DNA of 64,000 nucleotides from CAVTQY01 sp963736975 (GCA_963736975.1 CAVTQY010000002.1:992001-1056000), one strand, 5' to 3'. Shown: positions 50,009 through 60,116, numbered from the stretch's first letter. Numbers and translations: made by a program. The notes: generated by a model from the sequence alone, not told the origin.

Positions 50009-50867
50009 TCATGAGCGCTGCGTGCCGAAGGTGCGGGCCAACCCGTTAGAAAGCGGCATTGGCTCAATACCAAAGACCCACCGCATTTCCTTGATCCCGA
50101 AAGCTTTGTCCTCCAGTAAGCGCCGGACTTCGTCGCGTTCGAACACGCGGCAGCCCAGGAATCATGCGAGCCAGGGGTGCAAGAACAAGCAATAACTGGC
50201 CGGGAACAGCAATGATCCGGGGCGGCCTCAATCCCGCCGCGGCAGCGATGGCGCGGACGAAGTCGGCATAGGTCACCGGTTCAGGCCCGGCGATCACCAT
50301 CCTGGACGGGCCCGCCCACGCGTGCTCGACCGCCGCACGGATGCAGCGCGTGACATCGTCCTGATGGATCGGCTGCACCAGCGAACGCCCGCCATTCGGC
50401 AGCGGGACCACCGGCAGGCGGCGCAGCAACGCGGCGAGACGCTGCACGTTGTCCTCTCCCTCGGCCCCGTAAATCATTGTGGGGTGCAGCATCACGCCCG
50501 CGCGGCCCGAAGCAAAAAAGCCGCCCTCACCGGCGATAACGCCCCGGGCGTGCTCATCCGGCCAGCGGGTGAATTTCCGGGTGCTGCCAAGGAAAACGAA
50601 GCGCGCATCAGCAGGGGCGGCGGCGAGGATCGCCTCGGCGTGGCGGGCGTGCGCGCAGGAAACCACGCAACGCGCATCGGCCAGCGCCGCCCGCAATGCC
50701 GAGGCGTCCGCAATATCGGCGACGCGCGGCGACTTGCTGAAAAGCGCCGCCCAGGCCGCCTGGTTGCGGACCACCGGCACAAAAGCCACGCCGTCGGCGC
50801 TCAGGCTCCGGCACAAAGCCGCGCCGGAGCGGCCCGAGGCGCCGATGACGTGGACCGGAACGGTCAG
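50009..50867 (-). CDS. NAD(P)-binding Rossmann-fold (epimerase/NDUFA9-like) protein (frameshift, unusual start)
   Basis: The nucleotide loop VIGASGRSGAALCRSL lies before any ATG or GTG in its frame. The only upstream start-like codon is a CTG at 50867 that overlaps the GST stop, so the start is unresolved. The fold continues with RFVFLGSTRKFTR, MIYGAEGEDNVQRLA and LVQPIHQDDVTRCI, typical of atypical SDR proteins. At 50137-50144 (GTTCGAAC) an extra base breaks the frame. Repair gives PRVRRDEVRRLLEDKAFGI and a stop at 50009. It would be about 285 residues and is probably coupled to the GST gene. Confidence 0.75.
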
Positions 50868-51586
50868 GCCGGAACCGGCCGAGCGCGCTGATTATAGAGC
50901 AATTTGGCCCGACGCTCCTGTTCTTCCGGCGGCAGCTTGGCAGGATCCTCGGAAAGGTCAGCGCCAACCGCCAGGCCGCGCTGCACCGCCGGGCGCGCCC
51001 CGATCTCCTCGAACCAGCGCTTGAAGTATTTGAATTCCTCGATGTCCTGGCCTTGGTTCTTCCAGTTCACCGTCCAGGGATAGCAGATCATGTCGGCGAT
51101 CGTGTACTCCTCGCCGGCGAGGTACTTGCGGTCATAAAGCCGCATGTTCAGCACGCCGTACAGGCGGTTTGCCTCGTCGGTGAAGCGGCGCACGGCATAG
51201 GACTGGTCGCCCTGCTTGTCGCCCAGGCGGCGGAAATGCCCGCACTCCCCAAGCTTCGGACCCTGGTTCGCCATCTGCCAGATCACCCATTGCGCGACCT
51301 CGTATCTGCCGCGCACGTCCCGCGGCCAGAATTTTCCTGCCTTTTCCGCCAGGTACATCATGATCGCGCCGGACTCGAAGATACTGATCGGCGCGCCGCC
51401 GCCCGCCGGCTCATGGTCCACCAGCACCGGCATTCGGTGGTTGGGATTGAGCTTCAGGAACTCCGGCTTGAACTGATCGCCGCGTCCGATATTGCAGGGG
51501 ATGACGTTGTATTTGAGGCCCAGCTCCTCGAGCAGAATGGTGACTTTCTTGCCATTCGGCGTCGGCCAGTAATGCAGATCGAGCAT
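50864..51586 (-). CDS. Nu-class glutathione S-transferase (YfcG/YghU-like)
   Basis: This 240-residue protein starts at an ATG with GAGAGG upstream. The thioredoxin-like N-terminus LHYWPTPNGKKVTILLEELG carries the TPNG active-site wording of the YfcG/YghU branch, and FESGAIMMYLAEKAG is the gamma-glutamyl-binding region. The C-terminal helical domain includes YTIADMICYPW. These enzymes act mainly as disulfide reductases with glutathione. It is followed closely by the Rossmann-fold gene. Confidence 0.92.
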   Translation of the reverse strand: MLDLHYWPTPNGKKVTILLEELGLKYNVIPCNIGRGDQFKPEFLKLNPNHRMPVLVDHEPAGGGAPISIFESGAIMMYLAEKAGKFWPRDVRGRYEVAQWVIWQMANQGPKLGECGHFRRLGDKQGDQSYAVRRFTDEANRLYGVLNMRLYDRKYLAGEEYTIADMICYPWTVNWKNQGQDIEEFKYFKRWFEEIGARPAVQRGLAVGADLSEDPAKLPPEEQERRAKLLYNQRARPVPA

Positions 51587-51651
51587 GTCGCACCTCTCGC
51601 TATGCAGGTCATCAACGCTATAGCACTCGCTTCCAGGAAGGGAGACCATCC

Positions 51652-52659
51652 ATGCCTATGATCAGCCGACGCCGCTTGGCCGCGCTTTCCGCGGCCCTGC
51701 CGATCGCGATTCGCACGCGCCCCGCAGCTGCGGCAGAATTCGAATACAAATTCGCCAACAACCTGCCCGTCGCGCATCCGCTCAACCTCCGCGCCAACGA
51801 GGCAGTGGCGCGCATCAAGGACGCAAGTAAAGGCCGCCTCGTCATCCAGGTGTTCCCCAACAACCAGCTCGGCTCCGACACCGACATGCTGAGCCAGCTT
51901 CGCGCCGGCGCCATCGAGTTCTTCACCCTCTCGGGGCTGATCCTCTCGACGCTGGTTCCAGTCGCTTCGATCAACGGCCTCGGCTTCGCCTTCAGGGACT
52001 ACGACCAGGTCTGGAAGGCGATGGACGGCAGCCTGGGCTCGTTCGTCCGCGCCGCAATCGACAGCCACGGCCTGACTGCGTTCGACAGGATGTGGGACAA
52101 CGGGTTCCGCGAAACGACGACGAGCACGAAGCCGATCATCCACCCGGAGGATTTTCACGGCCTCAAGATCCGCGTTCCGGTCAGCCCGCTCTGGACATCG
52201 ATGTTCCAGGCGTTCGGCGCCTCGCCGACATCGATCAATTTCAGCGAGGTCTATTCGGCGTTGCAGACCAAAGTGGTGGACGGCCAGGAGAATCCGCTGG
52301 CGATCATCGAGACCGCCAAACTCTATGAAGTGCAGAGATATTGCAGCCTGACCAATCACATGTGGGACGGCTTTTGGTTCCTCGCCAACAAGCCGGCGTT
52401 CATGCGACTGCCAGCCGACCTGCAGATGATCGTCATGCAGGAGATGAACCGCGCCGCGCTGGAGGAACGCACCGACGTCGCCAAACTCAACGCCGAGCTG
52501 CAAGGCAAGCTCACCTCCCAGGGCCTCGCGTTCAATCAGGTCGATCCGGCGCCCTTCCGCGACACGCTCAGGAAGGCCGGGTTCTATGCCGAGTGGCGCA
52601 AACGCTACGGCGAGGCGGCCTGGACGGTGCTCGAGGCCAATGTCGGCACTTTGGCGTGA
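51652..52659 (+). CDS. TRAP transporter solute-binding protein, DctP type
   Basis: This 335-residue periplasmic protein has an RRR-type signal (MISRRRLAALSAALPIAI) that could be twin-arginine dependent. The DctP fold follows: FEYKFANNLPVAHPLN, GRLVIQVFPNNQLGSDTDM and GLKIRVPVSPLWTSMFQAFG, with the conserved substrate arginine in the KIRVP segment. It captures a carboxylate-type ligand and delivers it to the DctQM subunit. Its TGA overlaps the next gene's GTG. Confidence 0.93.
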   Translation: MPMISRRRLAALSAALPIAIRTRPAAAAEFEYKFANNLPVAHPLNLRANEAVARIKDASKGRLVIQVFPNNQLGSDTDMLSQLRAGAIEFFTLSGLILSTLVPVASINGLGFAFRDYDQVWKAMDGSLGSFVRAAIDSHGLTAFDRMWDNGFRETTTSTKPIIHPEDFHGLKIRVPVSPLWTSMFQAFGASPTSINFSEVYSALQTKVVDGQENPLAIIETAKLYEVQRYCSLTNHMWDGFWFLANKPAFMRLPADLQMIVMQEMNRAALEERTDVAKLNAELQGKLTSQGLAFNQVDPAPFRDTLRKAGFYAEWRKRYGEAAWTVLEANVGTLA

Positions 52660-54479
52660 AGGCAACGGAACGCCTGCTGCACGTGGCGATCGAGGTGGCC
52701 TGCGGGCTGCTGGTAATCACCGAGATCGTCATCCTGTTTGCCGGCGTGGTCTCCCGCTACGTCGTCAACAGCCCGCTGGTCTGGTCCGACGAGCTCGCCT
52801 CCATCCTGTTTCTGTGGCTCGCGATGCTCGGCAGCGTCATCGCGCTATCGCGCGCGGCCCATATGCGCCTGACGGCGCTCGTAGCCGGCTTGCCACCGCG
52901 GCGGCAGGCCCAGGCTGAGATCCTCGCGGCCGGCGCCGCACTGCTGTTCCTCGCCGTCCTGCTGCGCCCTGCTTTCGATTATGCACAAGAGCAGGCGGCG
53001 ATCACCACGCCGGCACTCGGTCTGTCCGATATGGTGCGGGCGGGCGCGATCCCAGTCGGCGTCGCGCTCATGCTGATCGATTGCGCGCTCCGCCTGCTGC
53101 GGCTCCGGAGGCACGCGCCGCTCGCTCCGGTGGTGCTGCTCGGCCTCGTTGCCGGCGGGCTGGGTCTTGCCGCGCCGGAGCTCGACGGTTTGGGCAACTG
53201 GAACCTTTTGATCTTCTTCGTTGCCGTCCTCGGCCTATGCGTGCTGTCGGGTATTCCCATCGCCTTCGCCTTCGGCCTGGCCACCGTCGGCTATCTCGGC
53301 CTCGCCACGCACATACCGCTCTCTATCGTGGTCTCGCGGATGGACGAGGGGATGAGCACGCTGATCCTGCTCGCGGTGCCGCTGTTCGTGTTTCTCGGGC
53401 TGTTGATCGAAATGACGGGGATGGCCGCGGCTATGGTCGCGTTTCTCGCTTCGCTGGTCGGTCATATACGCGGCGGGCTGTGCTACGTGCTGCTCGGCGC
53501 GATGTACCTGGTCTCCGGCATCTCGGGCGCCAAGGCCGCCGATATGGCCGCCGTCGCCCCGGTGCTGTTCCCGGAGATGAAACGGCGCGGCATCCATGAG
53601 GGCGAGCTCATCGCGTTGCTGTCCGCCTCCGGCGCGATGAGCGAGACGATTCCGCCATCCCTCGTGCTCATCACGGTCGGTTCCGTCACCGGCGTGTCGA
53701 TCGCCGCGCTGTTTGCGGGCGGGCTGTTGCCGGCATTGCTGCTCGCCATCCTGCTGGCGCTGCTCGCGCGTCACCGCGCCGGGGTCGAGGACACTGGAGC
53801 ACGGCGTCGCGCGGCGCCCGGTGTCGTCGCCAGCAGCTTCGTCGTCGCCTTGCCCGCGCTGATCCTGCCGTTCGTCATCCGCTTTGCCGTCGTCGAGGGC
53901 ATCGCCACGGCAACCGAAGTCTCTACGATCGGGATCGCCTATGCCGGGATTGTGGGACTGCTGCTCTACCGCCGCTTCGACTGGCGGCGGCTACCGGGGA
54001 TGCTGATCGAGACGTCCAGCCTGTCCGGGGCGATCCTGCTCATCATCGGCACGGCAACGGCAATGGGATGGGCATTGACGCAGTCGGGGTTTTCGCGGTC
54101 GCTGGCGACGGTGCTGGAAGCGGCGCCTGGCGGGCAATGGGAGTTCCTGGCCGCGTCCATCGCCGCTTTCATCGTTCTTGGCAGCGTGCTCGAGGGCATT
54201 CCGGCGATGGTGCTGTTCGGACCGCTGATGTTTCCGATCGCACGAGCATTGCGCGTGAATGAGGTCCATTACGCGATGGTGGTCATCCTGGCGATGGGTA
54301 TCGGCCTGTTCGCGCCACCATTCGGCGTCGGCTATTATGCCGCCTGTGCGATCGGCAAGGTGGGTCCCGATGCGGCGATGCGTCGTATCTGGCCCTATCT
54401 TGCTGCGCTGCTTCTCGGGCTGATCGTGGTTGCCGCCGTGCCGTGGATCTCGACCGGATTTCTGCCGCCGATGCGGTGA
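52656..54479 (+). CDS. TRAP transporter fused DctQM permease
   Basis: This 607-residue protein starts at a GTG overlapping the DctP stop. The first 150 residues are the small four-helix DctQ part (VVSRYVVNSPLVWSDELASI). The rest is the large DctM part with GIPIAFAFGLATVGYLGL, VPLFVFLGLLIEMTGM and ASGAMSETIPPSLVLI. TRAP carriers use a sodium gradient. The Q-M fusion is a known variant. The substrate is unknown. Confidence 0.92.
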   Translation: MKATERLLHVAIEVACGLLVITEIVILFAGVVSRYVVNSPLVWSDELASILFLWLAMLGSVIALSRAAHMRLTALVAGLPPRRQAQAEILAAGAALLFLAVLLRPAFDYAQEQAAITTPALGLSDMVRAGAIPVGVALMLIDCALRLLRLRRHAPLAPVVLLGLVAGGLGLAAPELDGLGNWNLLIFFVAVLGLCVLSGIPIAFAFGLATVGYLGLATHIPLSIVVSRMDEGMSTLILLAVPLFVFLGLLIEMTGMAAAMVAFLASLVGHIRGGLCYVLLGAMYLVSGISGAKAADMAAVAPVLFPEMKRRGIHEGELIALLSASGAMSETIPPSLVLITVGSVTGVSIAALFAGGLLPALLLAILLALLARHRAGVEDTGARRRAAPGVVASSFVVALPALILPFVIRFAVVEGIATATEVSTIGIAYAGIVGLLLYRRFDWRRLPGMLIETSSLSGAILLIIGTATAMGWALTQSGFSRSLATVLEAAPGGQWEFLAASIAAFIVLGSVLEGIPAMVLFGPLMFPIARALRVNEVHYAMVVILAMGIGLFAPPFGVGYYAACAIGKVGPDAAMRRIWPYLAALLLGLIVVAAVPWISTGFLPPMR

Positions 54480-54486
54480 CCTCGGC

Positions 54487-55491
54487 TCAACCGGAATTGG
54501 GATTACCCGATTGCTGTTGCGCTTGGGCTTGGGCGTACGCTGCCACCACCGCGGGATCGTCAGGAAACCGGCGCGCCGCTTCCCCCAGCACGCGAAACGC
54601 CTCCTCGGTCTGGCCGATGCGACCCAGCGCCGTCGCATGATTGAGGAAGCCTATCGGCATCACGGCGAACCGTGTTGCGAACTGGCCCCAACGCCGCGCG
54701 GCTTCGGTCCAGTCCTCGCGCTGTTCGGCGATGCGCGCGAGTTCGATCGCCGGTACATTATCAAGGGGGAACAGGCGCCGCGCCTCCTGAAACTCACGCT
54801 CCGCATCGTCCAGCCGGGTCATCTTCTGCAGCGTCTGCGCACGACCGATCAGCGCGAGTTGGTTCGGGAGCTGGGTGGGTTCCCGCGCCAGCGCGGCCAA
54901 TCTTTCCCAGCGTTGCAGCGCGGTCTCCCAGTCCTCGCGCACATCGGCGAGCCGCGCATGTTCGAGCGCGCAATAGAGATCGCTCGGGAATGCCTTCACG
55001 CCCTGTGCCACCACCGCTTCGGCTTCCGCGAAGCGCGACAGCCTGGCGAGACAGGCGGCTTCCTGGGCATAGGCCCGGGGCCGTTGCGGATGTTTCCGTC
55101 GTGTCTGTGACCATCGTTCCAGCGCCAACGGGATATCACCCCGTTGCTGGGCGATGATGGCCAGGCTTTCGTCGAAGAACGGGTTGCCTGGACGCTCGCG
55201 GCGTCCTTCCTGCATCAGTTCCTCGGCTTCATCGAACCGCTGCAGATGGAGCAGGATTTCGAGTCCCTGGGGGGAGCGGCGCGCCTCGGCGGGAAACGCC
55301 GCCCGCGCCTGCTGCCACAGCGTAAGTGCGGTCTTGCGGTCCTCGCGCACGAGAGCGGCTTTGACGGCTTCGAGCTGCGCCTCGAAATAGTAGGTGGCGG
55401 TTTCCTTTTCTTCACGCGTGATGCCGTGCATTTCCGACAGCACGCGCCGCCGCGCCCACCAGCCACCGAGTGCACGCAAAATCCCCGGCAT
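54487..55491 (-). CDS. Tetratricopeptide-repeat protein
   Basis: This 334-residue protein is made almost wholly of TPR-like helix pairs, such as LLHLQRFDEAEELMQEGRRE, AYAQEAACLARLSRFAEAEA and LARIAEQREDWTEAARRW. It begins MPGILRALGGWWARR without a clear signal peptide. TPR arrays bind partner proteins. No enzymatic domain is attached, so the role cannot be assigned. It is convergent with the TRAP genes. Confidence 0.8.
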   Translation of the reverse strand: MPGILRALGGWWARRRVLSEMHGITREEKETATYYFEAQLEAVKAALVREDRKTALTLWQQARAAFPAEARRSPQGLEILLHLQRFDEAEELMQEGRRERPGNPFFDESLAIIAQQRGDIPLALERWSQTRRKHPQRPRAYAQEAACLARLSRFAEAEAVVAQGVKAFPSDLYCALEHARLADVREDWETALQRWERLAALAREPTQLPNQLALIGRAQTLQKMTRLDDAEREFQEARRLFPLDNVPAIELARIAEQREDWTEAARRWGQFATRFAVMPIGFLNHATALGRIGQTEEAFRVLGEAARRFPDDPAVVAAYAQAQAQQQSGNPNSG

Positions 55492-55748
55492 CCCGCATCG
55501 GCTCCACTCATTGCCCGAGGCGCGGGAGATTGGTGCGTCCCTGCGCTCTTCGCAATTCGGTGGAGTCGGACATTCGCCCCAAGACCTGGAGCGTGCACAC
55601 GACCGCTGCCAACGCCTTCAGAAATCCGAGCTTCCCTGTCGGAGCGGCAGGGCTTCGTTCGTCCTCCGGGCGCTGCGAACCTCGATCACCTGCTTCGCTA
55701 TGTTAAACCTTCATTTCGGCCCGCAATCCGCAGAGGAAAGGAAACCGC

Positions 55749-56114
55749 ATGACCACGAATGATACCTACCTAGCCGTCTTCCTCGGTAGCAAAACCAGCC
55801 CGCGCATGAAGGCGTGGATGGCGCTTCCCGAGGCCGAACGGCGCGCCAAGGAACAGGAGGGCATGGCCGCCTGGAAAGCCTGGGTCGAAAAGCACCATGC
55901 GGCGGTCTCCACCATGGGCGGGCCGCTTGGCAAGACGAAGAAGATCACCGAACGCGGCACCGAGGACGTCAGCAACGAGATGGGCGCCTTCATGGTCGTG
56001 AGGGCGGAATCGCACGAGGCGGCCGCTAAGCTGTTCGAGAAGCACCCGCATTTCACGATCTTTCCGGGGGAGTCTGTGGAGATCATGCCGGTTCTGCCGA
56101 TACCAGGCGCCTGA
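55749..56114 (+). CDS. YCII-related protein
   Basis: This 121-residue protein begins MTTNDTYLAVFLGSKTSPRM and has the ferredoxin-like YCII layout, with FMVVRAESHEAAAKLFEKHP and IFPGESVEIMPVLPIPGA at the end. It is the second YCII-type gene in the window and again stands before an SRPBCC gene, but without a sigma factor. A GAGGAAAGGAAACC site precedes the ATG. The 257 bases upstream, shared with the divergent TPR gene, hold no other gene. Confidence 0.87.
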   Translation: MTTNDTYLAVFLGSKTSPRMKAWMALPEAERRAKEQEGMAAWKAWVEKHHAAVSTMGGPLGKTKKITERGTEDVSNEMGAFMVVRAESHEAAAKLFEKHPHFTIFPGESVEIMPVLPIPGA

Positions 56115-56157
56115 TCGGCGGCAAAATCCGTTCCGTCAACCCATAAGGATAAACGAG

Positions 56158-56602
56158 ATGCCCAGTACCTGTACGCTTGCACCGCGTTCTGGCAACCAGC
56201 CCAGAGAAAGTCTATCGCGCGTTCCTCGAAGCGGACGCGCTCGCGAAATGGCTCCCGCCAAACGGGTTTGCCTGCACCGTGCATCATCTGGAACCGAAAG
56301 TCGGCGGGACGTTCAAGATGTCCTTCCGGAACTTTACAACGGGCAAAAGCCACGTGTTCGGCGGCGAATATGTCGAGCTCGTTCAGGGCGAACGGTTGCG
56401 CTACACGGACAAATTCGACGATCCCAACTTGTCCGGCGATATTCAGGTGACGGTGACGTTGAAGAAGGTAGTGGTCGGCACCGAGCTGGATATTGTGCAG
56501 GCAGGCTTGCCGGATGTCATTCCGCCCGAGGCATGTTATCTCGGTTGGCAGGAGTTGCTGCGAAACCTGGCAAGGCTCGTCGAACCAGAGATCAACCAAT
56601 AA
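56158..56602 (+). CDS. SRPBCC (AHSA1-like) protein (one-base frameshift)
   Basis: An ATG at 56158 begins MPST. Removing one T near 56170 joins VRLHRVLATSPEKVYRAFLE, giving the normal N-terminus of the family; otherwise the first usable start lies at 56177. The body includes ADALAKWLPPNGFACTVHHL, VGGTFKMSFRNFTTGKSH and ACYLGWQELLRNLARLVEPE. It is about 147 residues. The gene follows the YCII gene by 44 bases and probably shares its transcript. Confidence 0.85.
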
Positions 56603-56781
56603 CGCACCAAGATTGACCCAAATCGCCGGATCATTCGGTTCAAGGCAGCGGCTGGCCGAGAGCGGTAAGGGCGGTCGCGAACGTTGTCTTTCAACCTCGT
56701 TAAAAACTATGGTTGCCTCTCAAGTAAACGCAGTGAGCGGCTGTAGCCGCCTTGACCGCCGTCTTGCCTCGCGCTCCGGAT

Positions 56782-57580
56782 TCACGAGCGCGAGGGCAGT
56801 GCTCCCAGGAACCCGATTGAGCTTTGCGCAAGGCCAAGACCCTTGATCAGGTAAGCGCCTTGCCAAGAGAGCGCCAGCGACAGGGCCCCCGTTGGCCCCG
56901 AACGCCGCCGCCCAGCACCCCAAGATACAAGGGCTCAGCAGCAATTGAGCATAGCCGACCGGCAGGGATGATTGCGCCGCATCCTTTGCCTTCACGCTCC
57001 CGTTGTCCAACGACTCTTCACGGCCGAAGACGAGCCATGATGCGCACCAAACGAGGCCGACTAAGCCGAGTGAGCCGAAGGCGCAATGCCAGGTCCAACG
57101 CACAATGACCCAGTTGAGCAGCGGCAGTGCCACCATGACACCGATCGCCCCGCCTTGCAGAATGACCGCGGTCGGAAGGGTACGCCGTTCGTTGGGGAAC
57201 CACTTGTAGGCGGAGTGCAGCGCCACCGGTGTTGTGGGACCTTCCCCGGCGCCAAGCGCGATACGACAGGCCACCACGATTTCGAACCCGACCGGGCCGA
57301 TCATCGGAAACTGGGTCAGCGCCCAGATGAAGCCCATCGCCAGCAGCACCCAGCGCGTCTGCACCCGGTTGACAAGAAAGCCGGTCGCGACCGACGAGAC
57401 CGCGAACAGCAAGAAGAAACTGGAACCGACCAACCCGAACTGACGCGGGCCGAGTTTCAACTCCTGCATAATTGGGACAGCGGCGATCCCGATCACCGCC
57501 TTATCGGCGAAATTGATCACCATGAATATGCAGAGCAGCACCACCACGATCAAAGCGCGGTTGCGGTTGTTAGCGTGCAT
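56782..57580 (-). pseudogene. MFS transporter, C-terminally truncated
   Basis: The first six helices are normal for the ACS-type MFS branch: VVVLLCIFMVINFADKAVIG, FAVSSVATGFLVNR and ACRIALGAGEGPTTPVALHS. One extra C in the run at 56886-56890 shifts the frame; repaired, it reads GALSLALSWQGAYLIKGLGL and then ends abruptly at a stop at 56782, about 265 residues in. Full members have about 420. The last five or so helices are missing, so this looks like a real truncation. The 180 bases beyond it to the SRPBCC gene hold no recognisable remainder. Confidence 0.75.
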
Positions 57581-57710
57581 TGGACCAATCCTCCATCCGC
57601 GTGCTGCTGTCCTTCAAATCCAAGACTACGACAATCATGACGAAACGAAGTCGAATCGGCCTGCGGACAAATGAACGCGCTCGCGATATAGAAGGGCAGC
57701 CTTCGCTCAG

Positions 57711-58250
57711 CTACCTGAAATACCGTCGATCGCCCGCCGCATCGCCGGGGGGAGTGCGAACCGGCTGGGCCTGACGAGGTGCCAGCAAATAGAACGCGAC
57801 GATGTGCGTGATCATCAGCACAGGCACATAGATGACCGGTATCGCGTAGGCGGCGCCCAACTGCCCCGCCAGCGTTGGAAGGTCGATTTGGTTACCATGA
57901 TAATAGTCGATGACGATGTCGATCGTTCCCGCGACATTGAAGGCGATGACGAACGACCAAAAGGCAGAACGTATCCGTACCGTGAGCAATGCCAGCATCG
58001 CCAGAACCCCGGTGGTGAAGTCGCCATAGGCGGCGAAAGTGGCAAAGCTGGCGGGCAGATTGGGGCTGACAACACCTGGAACAATGAAGACGAGCCCGAA
58101 GAAACGGAAGCTGTGCAGTGTAGCGATGGCGCGTTGTGCTTCGACCCGACCCATCGACCTGAGCTTCGGCCAGACGTACGAGCCGAAGCAAAGCAGCCAC
58201 GGGAGGTAACCGAGAACGAGATGTATCTGGAAGACGGTTGCAGGCGACAT
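57711..58250 (-). CDS. Hypothetical multi-pass membrane protein
   Basis: The 179-residue protein starting MSPATVFQIHLVLGYLPW has five predicted hydrophobic segments (about 5-25, 45-65, 75-95, 100-120 and 140-165). The conserved-looking FGSYVWPKLRSM and IDIVIDYYHGNQIDLPTL lie between them. It resembles uncharacterised DoxX-like or DUF-type membrane proteins, but I cannot assign a family. It is 22 bases downstream of the methyltransferase gene on the same strand. Confidence 0.75.
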   Translation of the reverse strand: MSPATVFQIHLVLGYLPWLLCFGSYVWPKLRSMGRVEAQRAIATLHSFRFFGLVFIVPGVVSPNLPASFATFAAYGDFTTGVLAMLALLTVRIRSAFWSFVIAFNVAGTIDIVIDYYHGNQIDLPTLAGQLGAAYAIPVIYVPVLMITHIVAFYLLAPRQAQPVRTPPGDAAGDRRYFR

Positions 58251-58272
58251 GTGGCCTCCTATCAGACTTGAT

Positions 58273-59091
58273 TCACGCGGCCTCGAACACCGCGGTAACG
58301 ATGCCAAGCCGGCCTTCCATGAGATTTCGTCCCAGGTTTGCAGCAAGCTGTGCGAAGTCCGGGCCCATCACCACACCGAGATTTGGCGAAGGCGACGGTC
58401 CTGAGGCGCGGAGTTGGGCGATCCAGGCCTTGGCCGGCTCGGTGTCGTCTTGCCATACCAGCGTGCGGAAACCGGCCGGTTCGATCGCACTGCGCGTCGC
58501 GGCGGCGGTCAGGAGAAAGCTCGTTGCCGGCGTTCGCGCCCAGGGCACGGGATAATGTGGCTCGCCGCTGTTTAAGACGACGTCGAAGGTCGCAAACCGG
58601 CCGCCTGACTTCAGCATGCGCCGGACCTCACGATAGAGCTGCGCCCGATTGGAGATGTTCATCGCCACATGCTGCAACAGCACGACATCGAAATGGCCAT
58701 TATCAAACGGAAGCTCTAGCGCGCTGGCAGTCTGAAACGAAGCCTGACCGTTCAGGCCCGTGCGGTCCGTCAAATAGCGCGCGGCTTCCACGAATGGCTC
58801 ACTGAGATCGACCCCCGTAACCCGGCAGTCGTAGGTCGCAGCCAGAAAACGTGCCGGGCCGCCTACACCCGAGCCGACATCCAGAACCGATGTATCGGCG
58901 GAGATCCCCGCCAACTCGGCAAGCTCGGCGGTCGCGGCGAGCCCGCGCGTATGGAACTGCTCGAGGGGAGCCAGTTGCTGAGGCGTGAGTAGCTGATCCT
59001 CTGGGCCGAAAGCAGTAAGCGCCGTTTTCAGCCGCTCGGTCAGGCCGGTCGCGCGATAGTGGTTGCGCACGCACTCAAGTGCGTCGGTCAT
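58273..59091 (-). CDS. Class I SAM-dependent methyltransferase
   Basis: This 272-residue enzyme has the SAM-binding motif SVLDVGSGVGGPARFLA (about 68-84), motif II near RVTGVDLSEPFVEAAR and the later HFDVVLLQHVAMNI and GGRFATFDVVLNSGEP segments. The layout resembles sarcosine/dimethylglycine or sterol-type small-molecule methyltransferases. The LysR gene diverges from it with 76 bases between starts, so that regulator probably controls this gene. Confidence 0.88.
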   Translation of the reverse strand: MTDALECVRNHYRATGLTERLKTALTAFGPEDQLLTPQQLAPLEQFHTRGLAATAELAELAGISADTSVLDVGSGVGGPARFLAATYDCRVTGVDLSEPFVEAARYLTDRTGLNGQASFQTASALELPFDNGHFDVVLLQHVAMNISNRAQLYREVRRMLKSGGRFATFDVVLNSGEPHYPVPWARTPATSFLLTAAATRSAIEPAGFRTLVWQDDTEPAKAWIAQLRASGPSPSPNLGVVMGPDFAQLAANLGRNLMEGRLGIVTAVFEAA

Positions 59092-59167
59092 TGGTGTAGC
59101 TCCTGATTTGCACGTCGATTTACGACCACTTCCGGCGAGCGACTATCGGCGATAATGTCGACGGGGT

Positions 59168-60103
59168 ATGAAGCAGCACTTCACAGTCAGGCAAGGCGCG
59201 CTCGATGGCGTGGAAGCGTTCCTGAGCGTTGCGCAGCACCGCAGCTTTCGCAGAGCGGCGGCGGAACTTGGGGTGACTCCCTCGGCGATAAGCCAGGCGG
59301 TACGCGCGCTTGAGGCACGCATCGGCGTGGCGCTTTTCATACGCACGACGCGCAGTGTCGGACTGACCGAAGCCGGCGAACGATTTCGCTTGCGCGCAAA
59401 GCCCGCCTTTGAGGAGCTCGTCGCCGCAAGCGAGGACGCGCGTGACCTCGGACAGCGGCCCGCCGGGCTGTTGCGCCTCACGGCGCCGGGCGCGGTGGTG
59501 CCGGTCCTGCTGGAGCCGCTGATCGCATCCTTTTGCCAGGCTTATCCCGAGATCGAAGTGGAAATCGCCGCAAGCGCTGACCTGGTCGATATCGCTGCCG
59601 AAGGGTTCGACGCCGGCATCCGGCTCGGCCAGTTTATCGCCGCCGACATGGTCGCGGTGCGGCTGACGAAGCCGTTCCCGTTCGTGGTCGTCGGCAGTCC
59701 CGATTATCTGCGGCAGCGGAAGCGGCCGGAGCGCATCGAGGACCTGCGCGCCCAAGCCTGCCTTCGCATGCGCCGCTCGAACGGGTCGATCGCCCCCTGG
59801 CAATTTATCGACGGCAACAGGACGGTCGAGGTAATCGTCTCTGGGCCGCTCATCGCACACGACTACCCCACACTTCTCGGAGCAGCGGTCCAAGGTTTAG
59901 GGCTGGCACAGGTGCCCGGTCCGCTCGCCAAAGCACCGATCGCTGACGGCCGCTTGCGAGCGCTCCTGACATCCTTTGCCGTCACAACCCCGGGCGTTTT
60001 TCTATACTATGCCGGCAGACGTCAGGTCTTGCCGAAGCTGCGGGCATTTGTTGACCACGTCAAGTACCGGAGCGGCCATGCGCGCTACGGAACAACCGCT
60101 TGA
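59168..60103 (+). CDS. LysR-family transcriptional regulator
   Basis: This 311-residue protein has the winged helix (EAFLSVAQHRSFRRAAAELG, VTPSAISQAVRALEARIG and LFIRTTRSVGLTEAGERF) and a C-terminal effector domain with LRLTAPGAVVPVLLEPLIAS and GFDAGIRLGQFIAADMVAV. It belongs to the GcvA/AaeR-like branch that often controls a divergently placed neighbour. The 76-base gap to the methyltransferase gene is the likely operator. Confidence 0.92.
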   Translation: MKQHFTVRQGALDGVEAFLSVAQHRSFRRAAAELGVTPSAISQAVRALEARIGVALFIRTTRSVGLTEAGERFRLRAKPAFEELVAASEDARDLGQRPAGLLRLTAPGAVVPVLLEPLIASFCQAYPEIEVEIAASADLVDIAAEGFDAGIRLGQFIAADMVAVRLTKPFPFVVVGSPDYLRQRKRPERIEDLRAQACLRMRRSNGSIAPWQFIDGNRTVEVIVSGPLIAHDYPTLLGAAVQGLGLAQVPGPLAKAPIADGRLRALLTSFAVTTPGVFLYYAGRRQVLPKLRAFVDHVKYRSGHARYGTTA

Positions 60104-60116
60104 GAATTGCTCAGAA

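Noticed and set aside
52341..54479. A longer reading of the TRAP permease that begins inside the DctP gene
   Set aside because: The extra N-terminus is a shifted frame of DctP with no membrane character. The GTG at 52656 overlapping the DctP stop is the natural start.
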